NCBI GenBank assembly: GCA_950022655.1
Contig: OX465580.1
Span: 5,486,088 to 5,550,087, forward strand
Direction: 5' to 3'
Origin: Alentia gelatinosa
Taxonomy: Eukaryota > Annelida > Polychaeta > Phyllodocida > Polynoidae
DNA length: 64,000 nt
Shown here: positions 1 to 9,239 of the stretch, in pieces
How positions within the stretch are numbered: the first letter of the stretch is position 1
How the letters are laid out: every line of letters starts with the position of its first letter
Notes under the pieces: generated by a model
What the model saw: the letters and a program-made list of their open reading frames with translations, nothing else
Told to the model about the DNA's origin: nothing
The model's database searches: none
Made by a program: the position numbers and the translations under genes

Positions 1-605
1 CACACAGCGTCCACACAGCGTCCACACAGCGTCCACACAGCGTCCACACAGCGTCCACACAGCGTCCACACAGCGTCCACACAGCGTTCATACAGCGTCC
101 ACACAGCGTCCACACAGCGTCCACACAGCGTTCACACAGCGTTCATACAGCGTCCACACAGCGTCCACACAGCGTCCACACAGCGTCCACACAGCGTCCA
201 CACAGCGTCCACACAGCGTCCACACAGCGTCCACACAGCGTCCACACAGCGTTCATACAGCGTCCACACAGCGTCCACACAGCGTCCACACAGCGTCCAC
301 ACAGCGTCCACACAGCGTTCACACAGCGTTCACACAGCGTCCACACAGCGTCCACACAGCGTCCACACAGCGTCCACACAGCGTCCACACAGCGTCCACA
401 CAGCGTCCACACAGCGTCCACACAGTGTCCATACAGCGTCCACACAGCGTCCACACAGCGTCCACACAGCGTTCACACAGCGTCCACACAGCGTCCACAC
501 AGCGTCCACACAGCGTCCACACAGCGTCCACACAGCGTCCACACAGCGTCCACACAGCGTCCACACAGCGTCCACACAGCGTTCATACAGCGTTCCCACA
601 GCGTC
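1..605. repeat. 11-bp minisatellite (CACACAGCGTC)n
   Basis: About 54 head-to-tail copies of CACACAGCGTC with scattered C-to-T variants (CACACAGCGTT, CATACAGCGTC). It runs off the left edge of the window. Because 11 is not a multiple of three, each frame on a strand cycles through the same 11-residue peptide, so the open frames here are repeat artefacts. Variant units recur at spacings of 55 and 110 bp, which hints at a weak five-unit higher-order period. Confidence 0.97.
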
Positions 606-1123
606 CCGCGGGTAGTTCACGCAGTCTCCACCAGGTGGAAGCACGTGAGTGAACGCTGGTCTCGTCAATGTGGCGTGTTTTGTCTCTTTTTATGGTCGAT
701 GTTGTGCCAACATCTGTCTTTAAAGACTGAATTTGAGTCCTTTTTTGTAGTTGAATATACAGGTGCATATATAATGACCAAAAAAATTCACCAGGCAGTC
801 TTTTCCATTCTTTGCTTCAAAGAGTTTATGAAAGATTCAACGTTATATTTCGGTCCGAGATTTTCTTGTATTTCTCTTTGGTTTTGTCCCTGTGTGGGAC
901 ATTAGTACCAATAGAAACTCAATTAAGACATATTTAGAAAATACAAAAAGTAAGGAATAGCGATATGCATGACGATTACTTGCATCGTGAAATCTTCACT
1001 GAATAAAAAAGATGAAATCAAAAATTTGAAGTCATCAGACAAAGAACTACTAATAGATTTGGTTTAATAAAGTCAAATCAGTCTCAAAATACTTCCTCCT
1101 ACACTACAAGCACTAGTTAGTTG
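606..1123. other. AT-rich intergenic stretch
   Basis: I see no gene here. Short open frames lack splice sites or recognisable composition. A fragment near 1097-1130 resembles the lead-in of the B repeat family that follows. Confidence 0.5.
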
Positions 1124-1455
1124 GTTACCAAGTTAGTTACCTACTACATTTGTATATCTAAAAAACTACGATTCTGGTAGTATCTGCTTGGACTTCTCCC
1201 CGCACATAAGGACAGAGTGAACTAGACTTAGGCTTGGAGAGTGAGGGGCCACGAGAGTGAGAATCTCGTGGAGGAAAATATTAGAATCTGTTCTTATTTT
1301 TGGTATATCTATTGGCTGAAGTATCTTTTCTCTTATGATTTATTTCGAGCCATGCCAAAATCGATGTTTAGTAGTGTAGTTTTCTTATCTACTTTTCTTG
1401 TAAAACATAATAAATCTATTAACATTGGAAATAATATTATTTATTTCACTCATAA
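1124..1455 (+). repeat. Interspersed repeat family B, copy 1
   Basis: About 250-300 bp shared with 3072-3366, 5165-5423 and, inverted, 63213-63512. Landmarks are TCCCGCACATAAGGACAGAG, an internal inverted repeat around CACGAGAGTGAGAATCTCGTG, and TTTTCTCTTATGATTTATTTCGAG. Copies are clearly diverged, so the family is old. No terminal inverted repeat or A-tail is obvious and the class is unknown. Confidence 0.75.
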
Positions 1456-1470
1456 GTAGATCCAAGAAAG

Positions 1471-1959
1471 GTGTTGGTTTTAAAGATGAACCATAAAATA
1501 ACGGTTTCTCCTGAGATTCTCGGGTCAATGCTACATTCACAGCGGTTTTACCCCGCAGTTAGAAACGAGGCTATTATAGCGGCTAACGGTGGTGCGGTAT
1601 TTGGCCGGCAGGTGTCTCTAGTGGCGTCTAACCGCGAGTCGGACACCTCCCCGCCTGAGGGCATCGGTGTGACAGGTCACCCCCTGTGGTGCCCTGAGGG
1701 CCCGCTAGGTGGGGCTGCGGTCATCACGGCAGGTGTCATCAGTCTGTCCCGCCCACACTGGACACCAGAGCTACACAACGTTACCCTTGGTTCGGTTAAA
1801 TCCGCGGTCACCTTGACCCACTACAGCGACATGTCTGTTACTCTCCTACCAGATCTTTTGTACTGCTTGGAGAGTGTTACATCACAATCTCAGAGCAAAT
1901 GTTCCATTTTCTTATTACCTCTCCTGTGTATTTTTTTTTTCTTTCAAAATATGCCATAG
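1471..1959 (+). other. Open frame of 162 codons, unrecognised
   Basis: An open frame across a locally GC-rich patch (about 1540-1850). I recognise no domain. It ends in a T-rich tract that gives an artificial FFFF tail, and its 5' end begins inside repeat flank. It could be an exon remnant or chance; I do not call it a gene. Confidence 0.15.
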
Positions 1960-1989
1960 CTCGGCGCAGATAGGGGTGGGTTGCCAATC

Positions 1990-2085
1990 TAAATCGCCAG
2001 TAGTACATCCCGTTGTTGCACACTAGCGACACATGGCGGGGTGCAACGACAACAATCCAGGACCCCCCCCCCCCCCCCCCCCCGG
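1990..2085. repeat. Dispersed repeat with C-run
   Basis: GGTGCAACGACAACA followed by a pure C tract of about 20 bases. The same block (CACTAGTGACACCTGG...GGTGCAACGACAAC...GGGACCCCC) occurs at 2815-2865, so this is one end of an unclassified repeat. Confidence 0.55.
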
Positions 2086-2195
2086 CCTAGATTGGTCACC
2101 GCCCTCTGTCTCCCACTTAGAAGTTGGTCTGGTCCGATCGCTTTCAGGCCAGGGAGCTCGATACATATATCTCGAAGCAATATACGCTTTTGGGA

Positions 2196-2260
2196 GATTT
2201 TTTTTTTTTTTAAATGGTCTTCATTGCTTTCGATTTTACAATCGGTTTTCCATGCGATAA
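2196..2260 (-). mobile_element. LINE-like 3' tail, 5' truncated
   Basis: On the minus strand the sequence ends in an A run (T14 on plus, 2199-2212) preceded by GAAAGCAATGAAGACCATTT. This closely resembles the tail of the LINE at 38703-39235 (GAATGCAATAAAGATCATT plus A run). Little more than the tail survives. Confidence 0.4.
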
Positions 2261-2660
2261 TGAAACATATAACTACCCCTCCACCTACCCCGCCCATCAC
2301 TGACAATTACCATGGAGGGTACATTGAATGATAAGTGCAAGCGGGGCGGGCCTTATAACAATAGCTGTCTTAACTATGTATATTCGCTCCAGCTGTATAG
2401 ATTTCTCCCTTTACCATCTCGCTCTCATACAGAGTCACACAAAAGAGAAACCCAGTTACAGCTTTTCAGAGATCGTGGAAGATAAACTATGAATACTCAC
2501 TACAAAGCATTATTAACTTAGCTAATTGAATACAACGTCGAACATCGTGATCTCTTAATCTATAAATAAACAAAACAAATAATAATAAGAATGGGGGTTT
2601 CGAGAGTACTACAATCTCCAACAACGAAAAACCTATTGTGACAGAGACTACAATGACAAA

Positions 2661-2700
2661 AAACCTGCTGGAAGAATGATTCACTCTTCCAGCAGAGATT
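2661..2700. repeat. Facing ends of family-M transposons
   Basis: CTGCTGGAAGA and TCTTCCAGCAG form a perfect 11-bp inverted pair with a 9-base spacer. Each half resembles the terminal inverted repeat of the Mutator-like M family (CACTCTCCTAGCAGA). This looks like a right end followed almost directly by a left end, both diverged. Confidence 0.4.
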
Positions 2701-2758
2701 CTGACTCTGGTAGTAAGAAGATCAGCTAGGCGAGTGAAGGTCAAGGTAGCTCAGATGG

Positions 2759-2865
2759 ACTCCACCAGAGCTAACGCTAATCAGTGCTCTGGTGGCCAGT
2801 GTATCCCCCACCGGCACACTAGTGACACCTGGTAGGGTGCAACGACAACACTCCCGGGACCCCCA
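2759..2865. repeat. Dispersed repeat end (CTCTGGTGGCCAGTGTA)
   Basis: Contains the motif CTGGTGGCCAGTGTA, which recurs as ACACTGGCCACCAGA at 13625 and 63019 and as ACACTGGACACCAGAGC at 62550. Downstream it shares the GGTGCAACGACAAC block with 1990-2085. The element class is unknown. Confidence 0.5.
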
Positions 2866-3071
2866 AGTAGAGAATGAAATCCTACTTTGTTCATGTGAAG
2901 TCCCTCGTTCAAATTCAGATTTACTTCCCGAAATAGCAACGTTTCTATCGGAAGGAGGGTGTGAATTTAGGTGATATTGTCATTGCCAGCATTTTATTAT
3001 CCGTTGGCTTCTATTGACGTGTACTTTACTACAATCGTCTCTGAATAAGGTTGTCTAGAAGCTACGATGAC

Positions 3072-3366
3072 AGTTAATTACCTACTATATTTAAAAAAAC
3101 CTACGATTCCGGTAAAATCCGCTTGGAGTTTCTCCCGCACATAAGGACGGAGTGAACAAAACTTAGGCTTGGAGACTGAGAGGCCACGAGAGTGAGATTC
3201 TCGTGGAGGGAAAAACTAGAATCTGTTCTTCTTTTTTGTAGATCTATTGGCAGAAGTACCTTTTCTCTTATGATTTATTTCGAGATAAATCAATATTTAG
3301 TATTGTAGTTTTCTGATCTACTTTTCTCGTGGGAAACCAATGAGATCCCAACTTTCGCTGGTATCT
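3072..3366 (+). repeat. Interspersed repeat family B, copy 2
   Basis: Matches copy 1 and the inverted copy at 63213-63512, including the distal CTTTCGCTGGTATC segment that copies 1 and 3 lack. It is therefore one of the two most complete copies. Confidence 0.75.
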
Positions 3367-3431
3367 GCAGTACGCTGGTTCCCCGGTGATCTGCTTGCAC
3401 AGCAGGAGGAACCAGCCAAGAAAGTTGAGGA

Positions 3432-3766
3432 TACAGGCGTTTCCGTTCAGCGCCGCCTAACGGCCCACTGTCTAGTAACGCGGCCGCTCGGACAAACACC
3501 GCGATTCCAGCGGCATTCATATAGACATATACAGCAATCACAGCTAAAGTGTGAACGGTGGGTGTGATTGCAGGAGTGTTGTTTTTTGACAGATTAAATT
3601 GTTGGAACAAACAAGGGTATTGTATCAACGAGTCTGGGATGTCTAAACTTCATAGGTGATAATTATCTTGGTTTGAACATGGAAAAATATAAGCATATAA
3701 TAGCTAGGCCTGCCAATGTATTATTGTGTATTCAGTTTCGGTGTCCCTGTGCTATATAAGTTGAGC
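3432..3766 (+). repeat. Repeat family R, copy 1 (3' truncated)
   Basis: Homologous to 23262-23830 and 30554-31124: ACAGGTGTTGCCGTTCAACG, ACGCGGCCGCTCGGACAAACAC, GTGTGAACGGTGGGTGTGATT, then an AT-rich body. This copy stops after about 335 bp where the others continue to about 570 bp. No coding frame is conserved. Confidence 0.8.
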
Positions 3767-3849
3767 TAAGAGAGGGCGCAACCGATAGAAAAAAACGGTT
3801 TGATAACAACATCGCCCTGTCTGCTAACTAGCTTAATACAAACAGGACA

Positions 3850-4000
3850 GTTGGGGGTGGGGGTGGCAGCCAACTCCGACCCGACAAAGTCGCTAGTGAG
3901 TGTATCAAAAATATGCATTTAAAAAGATTGGAGACATATAATCTCGAACCGATATAGTCAAAGTACTGAGGGCCAAACTCCGGATATGGTGTTTTGTGTT
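3850..4000 (+). repeat. Dispersed repeat shared with 26035-26155
   Basis: AAAAGATTGGAGACATATAA, ATAATCTCGAACC and a 'TCCGGATATGG...TTTTGTG' segment match 26060-26150. Upstream lies GACAAAGTCGCTAGT, a small hairpin motif also seen at 5541, 13676 and, inverted, 62962. Confidence 0.55.
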
Positions 4001-4055
4001 TTTTCTGATAGCATATTGAATCGTTCTACTAGGCTGGGCATAGTTATAGGGTGCG

Positions 4056-4262
4056 TTCGTCGGCGTTTGTTGAAACCCAGTGAAAGAGAGAACGCCCTAA
4101 CGTGGTAATTACACTAGAGGGCGCTAGCGTCTCACTCAGCGTCTGTGACGTCACGAGCACCGTCTACCCCAGCGTCTGCCTAGCGTCTGTGACGTCACAC
4201 TTCAGTGAACGCGTCCAAAAGAACCAAACTTCACCCACAAAAAGAAACAGCGTCGGCCACCC
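4056..4262 (+). promoter_or_regulatory. CpG-rich patch with two CRE palindromes
   Basis: Perfect TGACGTCA sites lie at 4146-4153 and 4191-4198, both in a GCGTCTGTGACGTCAC context, so the second is probably a local duplicate. CREB/ATF proteins bind this octamer in animals. The patch is clearly more GC-rich than its flanks and sits directly before a small reading frame. Promoter function is inference. Confidence 0.4.
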
Positions 4263-4394
4263 ATGAAAAGTCAGTCTCGCCTTCAGAAAAACCCAAAGAG
4301 GCGAATCGTCAAAAGGCGGCGATTCGCCCCGGGGCCGGTGAAAAGTAACAAGAAGAGGCCCGCGATAGTGCGACCGGTGTATTCACTCTCCTAG
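4263..4394 (+). CDS. Small basic reading frame, 3' end altered by a transposon
   Basis: ATG at 4263 opens a 43-codon frame that is very rich in Lys and Arg (for example NPKRRIVKRRRF and KSNKKRPAIVRP), suggesting a nuclear or nucleic-acid-binding segment if real. It follows the CRE patch. The last codons and stop (4392-4394) come from the left end of transposon M1; the target duplication at 4375-4383 marks the join. Past the far duplication copy the same frame would also meet a stop within four codons, so the insertion hardly changed the C-terminus. No family recognised; it may be a first exon, a short ORF or chance. Confidence 0.3.
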   Translation: MKSQSRLQKNPKRRIVKRRRFAPGPVKSNKKRPAIVRPVYSLS

Positions 4395-4550
4395 CAGAGA
4401 CCCCACACTCTCCTTCCTGCGGCCGCTCGTATCTCTGCGCCAACCTGCCTGTTTGAGACAAAATCTGTCCTATCCGCCAGTTGTATTTTTTCCCCTCAAA
4501 GATCCTAAATTCTTAGCACTTTGGGAAGTATTTTGTGTTCTAATTGTATA

Positions 4551-4938
4551 CGGCATATAGCCTATGATCCATGGAGGCCGCCATGACGCCCCCCGAGTAG
4601 GTGTTCTTCACTAAAGGAGGTGGAAAAGTAGGTTTTCTTCACTAAGGGAGGTGTGAAAGAAGTGAGTGATAATGGGGAAGTGTCACAACTCTAGCCTTGC
4701 TGACATATGTATATACAGTGTTCTATGTGAAAAACATCATGTCCTGGGTTTAATCATTATGTCATCCTGCTCTAGGATGGGTGTGGAGAATCAAGGGAAC
4801 CATGGCAAAACATTGAAAGGCAGTTGAATTTCGTAAGAACAAAGAGCTAGAATATGGATCTGTCCCCCCAAAGGGGCCTGCCATACTGATGGCCACCTAG
4901 TGACTGTTTTATGAACTAACAATGGCTCTGTGCCCTAT
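4551..4938 (+). mobile_element. Repeat family E, copy 1, nested in M1
   Basis: About 388 bp matching 58433-58835 in inverted orientation. It runs from ATACGGCATATAGCC through GGAGGCCGCCATGACGCCCCC to GGCTCTGTGCCCTATA. Comparison with the shorter M element at 59728-60293 shows that it interrupts an otherwise continuous M body (TCTA-TTGTA | ATAGAGA), so it inserted after M1 or its parent. Confidence 0.7.
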
Positions 4939-5164
4939 ATAGAGAGGCATACATTTATATGGTAAATAATATACATTCGTTTCTGTTATATTGTATTGCC
5001 CTGAAATGTACTGACTATAATCTCACTAGAATATCACTCTTACATATATCTACCCGTATTTATGGTAGACACCAGAGGGAGCAAACGGAAGAACGGCCTA
5101 TTGCCGAGTTCGGTTGTATAACCCTAATAAAAGTTCTAAAAATGTGTGATGTGAAATTAGACAT

Positions 5165-5423
5165 AGTTACCTACCACATATAAAACGTTAGAATTTCGTC
5201 GAATCCGCTTGAAGTTGCTCCCGCACATAGAGACAGAGTGAACAAAACGTATGTTTGGAGATTGAGGAGTGAGAATCTCGTGCAGGGAAAAACTAGAATC
5301 TGTTCTTCTTTTTTTGTAGATCTATTGGCAGATATACCTTTTCTCTTATGATTTATTTCGAGCCACACCGAAATCAAAGTTTAGTAATGTAGTTCTTTTT
5401 ATCTGCTAATCTTGAGAGAAAGC
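5165..5423 (+). repeat. Interspersed repeat family B, copy 3, inside M1
   Basis: Shows TCCCGCACATAGAGACAGAG and TTTTCTCTTATGATTTATTTCGAG as in the other B copies. It lies in a roughly 560-bp block (about 4995-5560) that is absent from the related M element at 59728. The same block ends with GACGAAGTCGCTAGT. Confidence 0.7.
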
Positions 5424-5843
5424 TACGCTGGTTGCCGGCAAAATTCCTGTGTCACGCGAAATAATAACCACGAGTTTACAATGGTTTCTCGTTCACCCGC
5501 TAGGGGTCGCCAGGGCCAGGGTGGAGGGAGGGGGTATGAACCGACGAAGTCGCTAGTATTAGGAATTGCTTTCTTAAGTGGGAAGCACCTCATGTGCTCA
5601 CTCAAAGGGGCAGTCTAATCAGCTGTGGATTAGAAACATTGGCATTGTTTATGATTTCCCAACTCACAATATAGAAGTTCTTCGAGTTGCATAACGTTTG
5701 GCAGTTGCCTTGTTTTCGATATAAAAAAAATGTTAGCTGGTCCCCCTGTCTTTAATGGACACCCAGGGAACCAGCGTTGGGTTGACGCAGATAATAGTAA
5801 GTGCTAGCGCCTCGAAAGATCTGCTGTGAGAGTGCGGTGTATT

Positions 5844-6000
5844 CAATCTCATAAACGCGATCCCCACGCACCTAGTTGGCTGGTATCTTGTCTGTTTCGC
5901 TGGTTTAATGTTCGCGCCGGATTAAGCCTGAGGATCAGACACGCCTATTTATGGCCGCCCGCGGGCAACCAGCAGTTTGCATCTGTCTGCGCGAGGTAAG
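5844..6000 (+). promoter_or_regulatory. CpG-rich patch with ATG-donor candidate (5951-5995)
   Basis: This is the right-hand side of the CpG-rich patch split by M1. ATGGCCGCC at 5951 opens a 15-codon frame (MAARGQPAVCICLRE) that ends exactly at GAG|GTAAGC, a strong splice-donor match at 5996. An ATGGCCGCC start also fits a YY1-type promoter element. No downstream exon can be seen, so a first coding exon is a hypothesis only. Confidence 0.25.
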
Positions 6001-6590
6001 CGTCTCATCTGCCGCGAGGCAAGTTCCCGCGCGTTCCGCTTGTTACCGGCGCCGAAAGTTATATCCAGTCTTTTCACTGTGTCAACGGTTTATAGAGGAA
6101 TCCGCGCCAAAATTCCACGGCATTATTGTGGAGGGATCTTGTCTAGCTCAGGGGACGGTGGCTATATCAGAAACTGACTTTTAAGGGAACTTCTGATAGG
6201 TAGATTACCGTGGAAAGGACAGGAGGCTTAGTAAAGTGCTGATTCCATCAACACGATTTGTTTGCCGTGGTTTATCTTGGTACATCAGTTTTTTTACATC
6301 TTACAGTGCTGCGATATCTTGCATCCTTTGCTGCAATACGTCAAGTGCGATGATATGTGTATGTTTTACGCGATGATGTGTGTATATTTCACGGTACATT
6401 GCTGTCATACCACGACAAGAACAGGCAAAGGTACTTAACCAGACCGATGCTTTGTGGCAAAAATGCAGGAGGTTATTAGAAACCTAGCAAGGTTTGGTAA
6501 GACAACCAAATCTTGACAAATCTCCCTATATCTTGTGTGTTGGTGGAACCAGCACTTTATGCAGCACTTCGATGAATTACCAGATTACAG
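6001..6590. other. Intergenic stretch
   Basis: A GC-rich shoulder up to about 6160, then AT-rich DNA. I see no supported gene, splice site or repeat boundary. Confidence 0.4.
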
Positions 6591-6593
6591 ATA

Positions 6594-6850
6594 TAGATCA
6601 CATAGTTATTGGGTTATGGAGGCAGCCATCACCCCCCCCCCCCCCCCCCACCTCCACCTCCACCCCCACCCCCGACATTTAACAAAACATAAAAGGGTTT
6701 TAGCCTTGTCTCACGATTATCCATTGATTATGACAGCAGTAAATAGTGGTTGTCCCCCGACTACAGTGGCGTTATCTTACAATTTCCTGTTATATGTAGG
6801 TGGAACTAGCAATTACTCTGTACCCTTTAGATGGACAGTAATCTATGGTT
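6594..6850 (+). mobile_element. Repeat family E-related MITE with C-run, copy 2
   Basis: Matches 17126-17395: CATAGTTATTGGGTTATGGAGGCAG, TTTTAGCCTTGTCTC, TGGCGTTATCTTA, GGAACTAGCAA and CTCTGTACCC. The polypyrimidine stretch (C18, then CCACCT units, 6630-6675) sits where copy 3 has GCCCCCCAACG, so the C-run expanded inside the element. Confidence 0.6.
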
Positions 6851-7042
6851 TTTTAGACAGGCGACTCCAGCTATGACAAAATAATTCTTGGTCTGAGAGT
6901 GAGAATTCGTGGACACGATCTGGGCTTAACCTGACCAACCTTTAACAGGGATGCTAGTTGGGGTCAGAAAAAATTCCTACATGGGGACTGAGGCCAGTCT
7001 ATGTATCAACTAAAACGCACATGGTGTATGGGGAATCCCCAT

Positions 7043-7100
7043 CACTCTCCTAGCAGATTCTTGGGCTTATATTTTAAGCCAATCAGAAGTCAGTATTCAA
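7043..7100 (+). repeat. Solo left end of a family-M element
   Basis: CACTCTCCTAGCAGATTCTT matches the M terminal repeat. I find no matching right end followed by the adjoining nine bases (AATCCCCAT), so the element is truncated or rearranged. Confidence 0.5.
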
Positions 7101-7478
7101 GTTTGCCCTTATCCGTAGGAGCATTTCCTACAGAAATCCTACCATCCTATAGTTCTAGGTTGGAGGACTGGGATCCATAGCCCCTCTTACTCAGTGTACT
7201 CGGGGTAGCTAAATTCGGAATTTTGAAAGATTATAGAATAAGTTTATCCAAGATTTAGATTTCAGGGAACCTGGAGTCTATTTTGTTCTCAAAACATACA
7301 ATTTCTTGAACTTTTCATCACTTTGAAACTAAAATGAAAATCCTACATGTAGGCAAAATCCTACAAACTGGCATCCCTGAACTTTAAGTTGGAACAGGGC
7401 GGTGAGAGAGGTGGCGGCCAATCTAACACCTGTATTGAAGAAACCTATACGCCTTCCAGAGGTTACTACTCTCCCTGC

Positions 7479-7879
7479 CAGGGTTCGTACATAGACAGCC
7501 CAATAAAATTCCAGGCTTTTTCCAGGCTTTTCCAGGCTCTAATATTTCTTTTCCAGGCACATAATAATGTTAATCAATACCATCTTGCTAGTGAAACAAA
7601 TATGAAAATAAATAATCAAAACAGCTATATCATTAGCAAAAAGGATTTTGGGAAGTATTCAATCCAAGTCACTGAAGGCAGTCAGGTACCGTAGGGAAAG
7701 CTAATAATGTCCAGAATTTCATAGACTAAACAAAAATGTTTTTATGCAAAACTAAATTTTCCAGGCTCTTCCAGGTTTTTCCAGGCTCTCTGTGAGAATT
7801 CCAGGCTTTTCCAGGCCTGGAAAACTGAAAAGCATAATTCCAGGCTTTTCCAGGTTTTCCAGGCTCTGTACGAACCCTG
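7479..7879. mobile_element. hAT-like MITE with CCAGGCTTTT arrays
   Basis: Perfect 13-bp terminal inverted repeats CAGGGTTCGTACA / TGTACGAACCCTG enclose 401 bp. Next to each end are short arrays of TTCCAGGCTTTTCCAGGC. The CAGGG end and this subterminal array style fit non-autonomous hAT elements as I recall them. I could not find a clean 8-bp target duplication. Earlier peptides rich in LEKPG come from the array, not from a gene. Confidence 0.65.
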
Positions 7880-8092
7880 CCCTGTTATCGCCCAGGGTAA
7901 ACACAAATTCCGCTCGCGAGTGGCTGGGCACACTACGATCACATGAACCACAGTTTTCCCATTTATATTTGAAGAACCTGAATACAATTTCGGATTTTAT
8001 GTAGAAATAGATGAAATTTCCATTTCTGACATCGGATTTCCCATTTGAAGATTTATAAAAACCTTTAAACTGCAATAATTTCGGGTTACGGT

Positions 8093-8305
8093 TCAAGGTT
8101 CTATCACCATACAATGTCGGTAACAAACACACACCGGGACCTGTAAACAGACTGAATTCTGGGATACCTCAATAGGGTCTGCATTCTCCCGGCGGCGTCC
8201 AGTACACCAACTCATCAGTGAGACGGACACAACTAAACCTGTGCGTGGAGAATGACATGCCACGAGCCTGTACACCTGACCTTGAGACGTCCAGTTGACC
8301 TTCAC
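8093..8305 (-). CDS. Candidate exon, unrecognised
   Basis: An open minus-strand frame with mixed codon use and plausible composition (KVNWTSQGQVYRLV near its start). It lies directly downstream of a CpG-rich patch. A possible donor CAG|GTCCCG is at 8140-8141, but no convincing acceptor is visible, so it might be a first exon or chance. No family recognised. Confidence 0.2.
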   Translation of the reverse strand: MKVNWTSQGQVYRLVACHSPRTGLVVSVSLMSWCTGRRRENADPIEVSQNSVCLQVPVCVCYRHCMVIEP

Positions 8306-8425
8306 GAGGTCTTCGTGATGCGCGCGGGGCCCGGCAGGGGGCGTGGCGGCGCTCTCTCATCGTTCTCGCTTATCGCGTTAATCGGCGAGAGGTGGGCGGG
8401 ACCCGGACGGCGGCCATTACGCTAA
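8300..8425 (-). promoter_or_regulatory. CpG-rich promoter-like patch
   Basis: Dense CpG with GCGCGCGGGGCC, GGGCGTGGC (GC-box-like) and, on the minus strand, AATGGCCGCC at 8413-8422, a YY1-like core containing an ATG. It contrasts strongly with AT-rich flanks. The transcription direction is inferred from the open frame at 8093-8305. Confidence 0.3.
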
Positions 8426-8467
8426 AAGCCCAATTAAACTGACATCTGTCTGCCCGAGATCAGAAGG

Positions 8468-8535
8468 GACCAGGTCTTGCCTTAGACCAACGAGCATATG
8501 TATATCTCTATACTCGTTGGTTAGACTGGTCCCAC
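8468..8535. repeat. Short foldback
   Basis: GGGACCAGGTCT and AGACTGGTCCC, plus CCAACGAG and CTCGTTGG, form a stem of about 28 bp with a short AT loop. The inner arm ACTCGTTGGTTA also occurs at the hairpin at 30071-30117. Confidence 0.65.
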
Positions 8536-8760
8536 CCTATACTCACGTTCAAATATGGAGTCATCAGAAAAACTCAAATTTGTACTTAGATGCAATAAAC
8601 TAAATAAGAAATAATAAAATAAACAGTATTTACTAACTAGAAGCACGTGTGCAGCGCAAAACCTTAGAACAATAAAATGCACATAAGGACTTTAGACGAA
8701 TTGATAGGTACATGTTGAGAGCAAGGATAAACTACTAACATTACAGGTATGTAAGGTTAC

Positions 8761-8917
8761 GTAATAGAGGGAAACTATGTTCCGGTGAAAGGAAGTCAAA
8801 GTTACGAGGTAAGGCTTGGAAAAATTACTGCCCAAGGCCTTGGCCGCGGGCAGTAATTTTTCCAAGCCTTACCGAGTAATTTTGACTTCCTTTCACTGGT
8901 ACTTGGTTTCCCTATTC
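8761..8917. repeat. Long foldback with perfect 25-bp inner arms
   Basis: Inner arms 8809-8833 and 8848-8872 are perfectly complementary (GTAAGGCTTGGAAAAATTAC...) around a 14-base loop containing AAGGCCTTGGCCGC. Weaker complementarity continues outward over GAAAGGAAGTCAAA to about 8761 and 8917. It is probably a foldback MITE; no target duplication found. Confidence 0.75.
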
Positions 8918-9239
8918 CTATATACCTTCAAATGTGGTTTAATAACGTTAATTAGCGTTATTTGCTCATCCACCATCAAACCTGAAGCCAGATCCAACCT
9001 TATCGAGTAACTTGACACTTAATGTTTACTCCCCACTGCGCTTTTCATATGAATTTTGTAAGAGACAATCTGATTGGTCTAAATGTCAACCTTGGGTAGT
9101 ATAGGGCAATCTTGGGTAGTATCCATAAGTTACTCCACCCCCCAGAACGTGGTGTAAGCATAGAGTGTACAGCCATAGGTATATAGGAATATGTAAACCC
9201 GTACGGCGCTAAGCCTTGTGTCATCCTCGGTTGTGGAGG

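Larger units (their letters stand above)
4384..5834 (+). mobile_element. Mutator-like element M1 with 9-bp target duplication
   Basis: Starts CACTCTCCTAGCAGAGACC and ends AAAGATCTGCTGTGAGAGTG, which form an imperfect terminal inverted repeat. It is flanked by perfect direct repeats CGGTGTATT at 4375-4383 and 5835-5843. A 9-bp target duplication is typical of the Mutator superfamily. The ends and body match the shorter relative at 59728-60293. A second near-terminal hairpin (GCTGGT...ACCAGC) lies at 5736-5776. M1 carries no transposase and is enlarged by nested repeats at 4551-4938 and about 4995-5560. Confidence 0.85.

Noticed and set aside
143..668. Repeated VDAVWTLCGRC frames at the left edge
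   Set aside because: 11-bp array; the same peptide appears in every frame of that strand, so it is a periodicity artefact.
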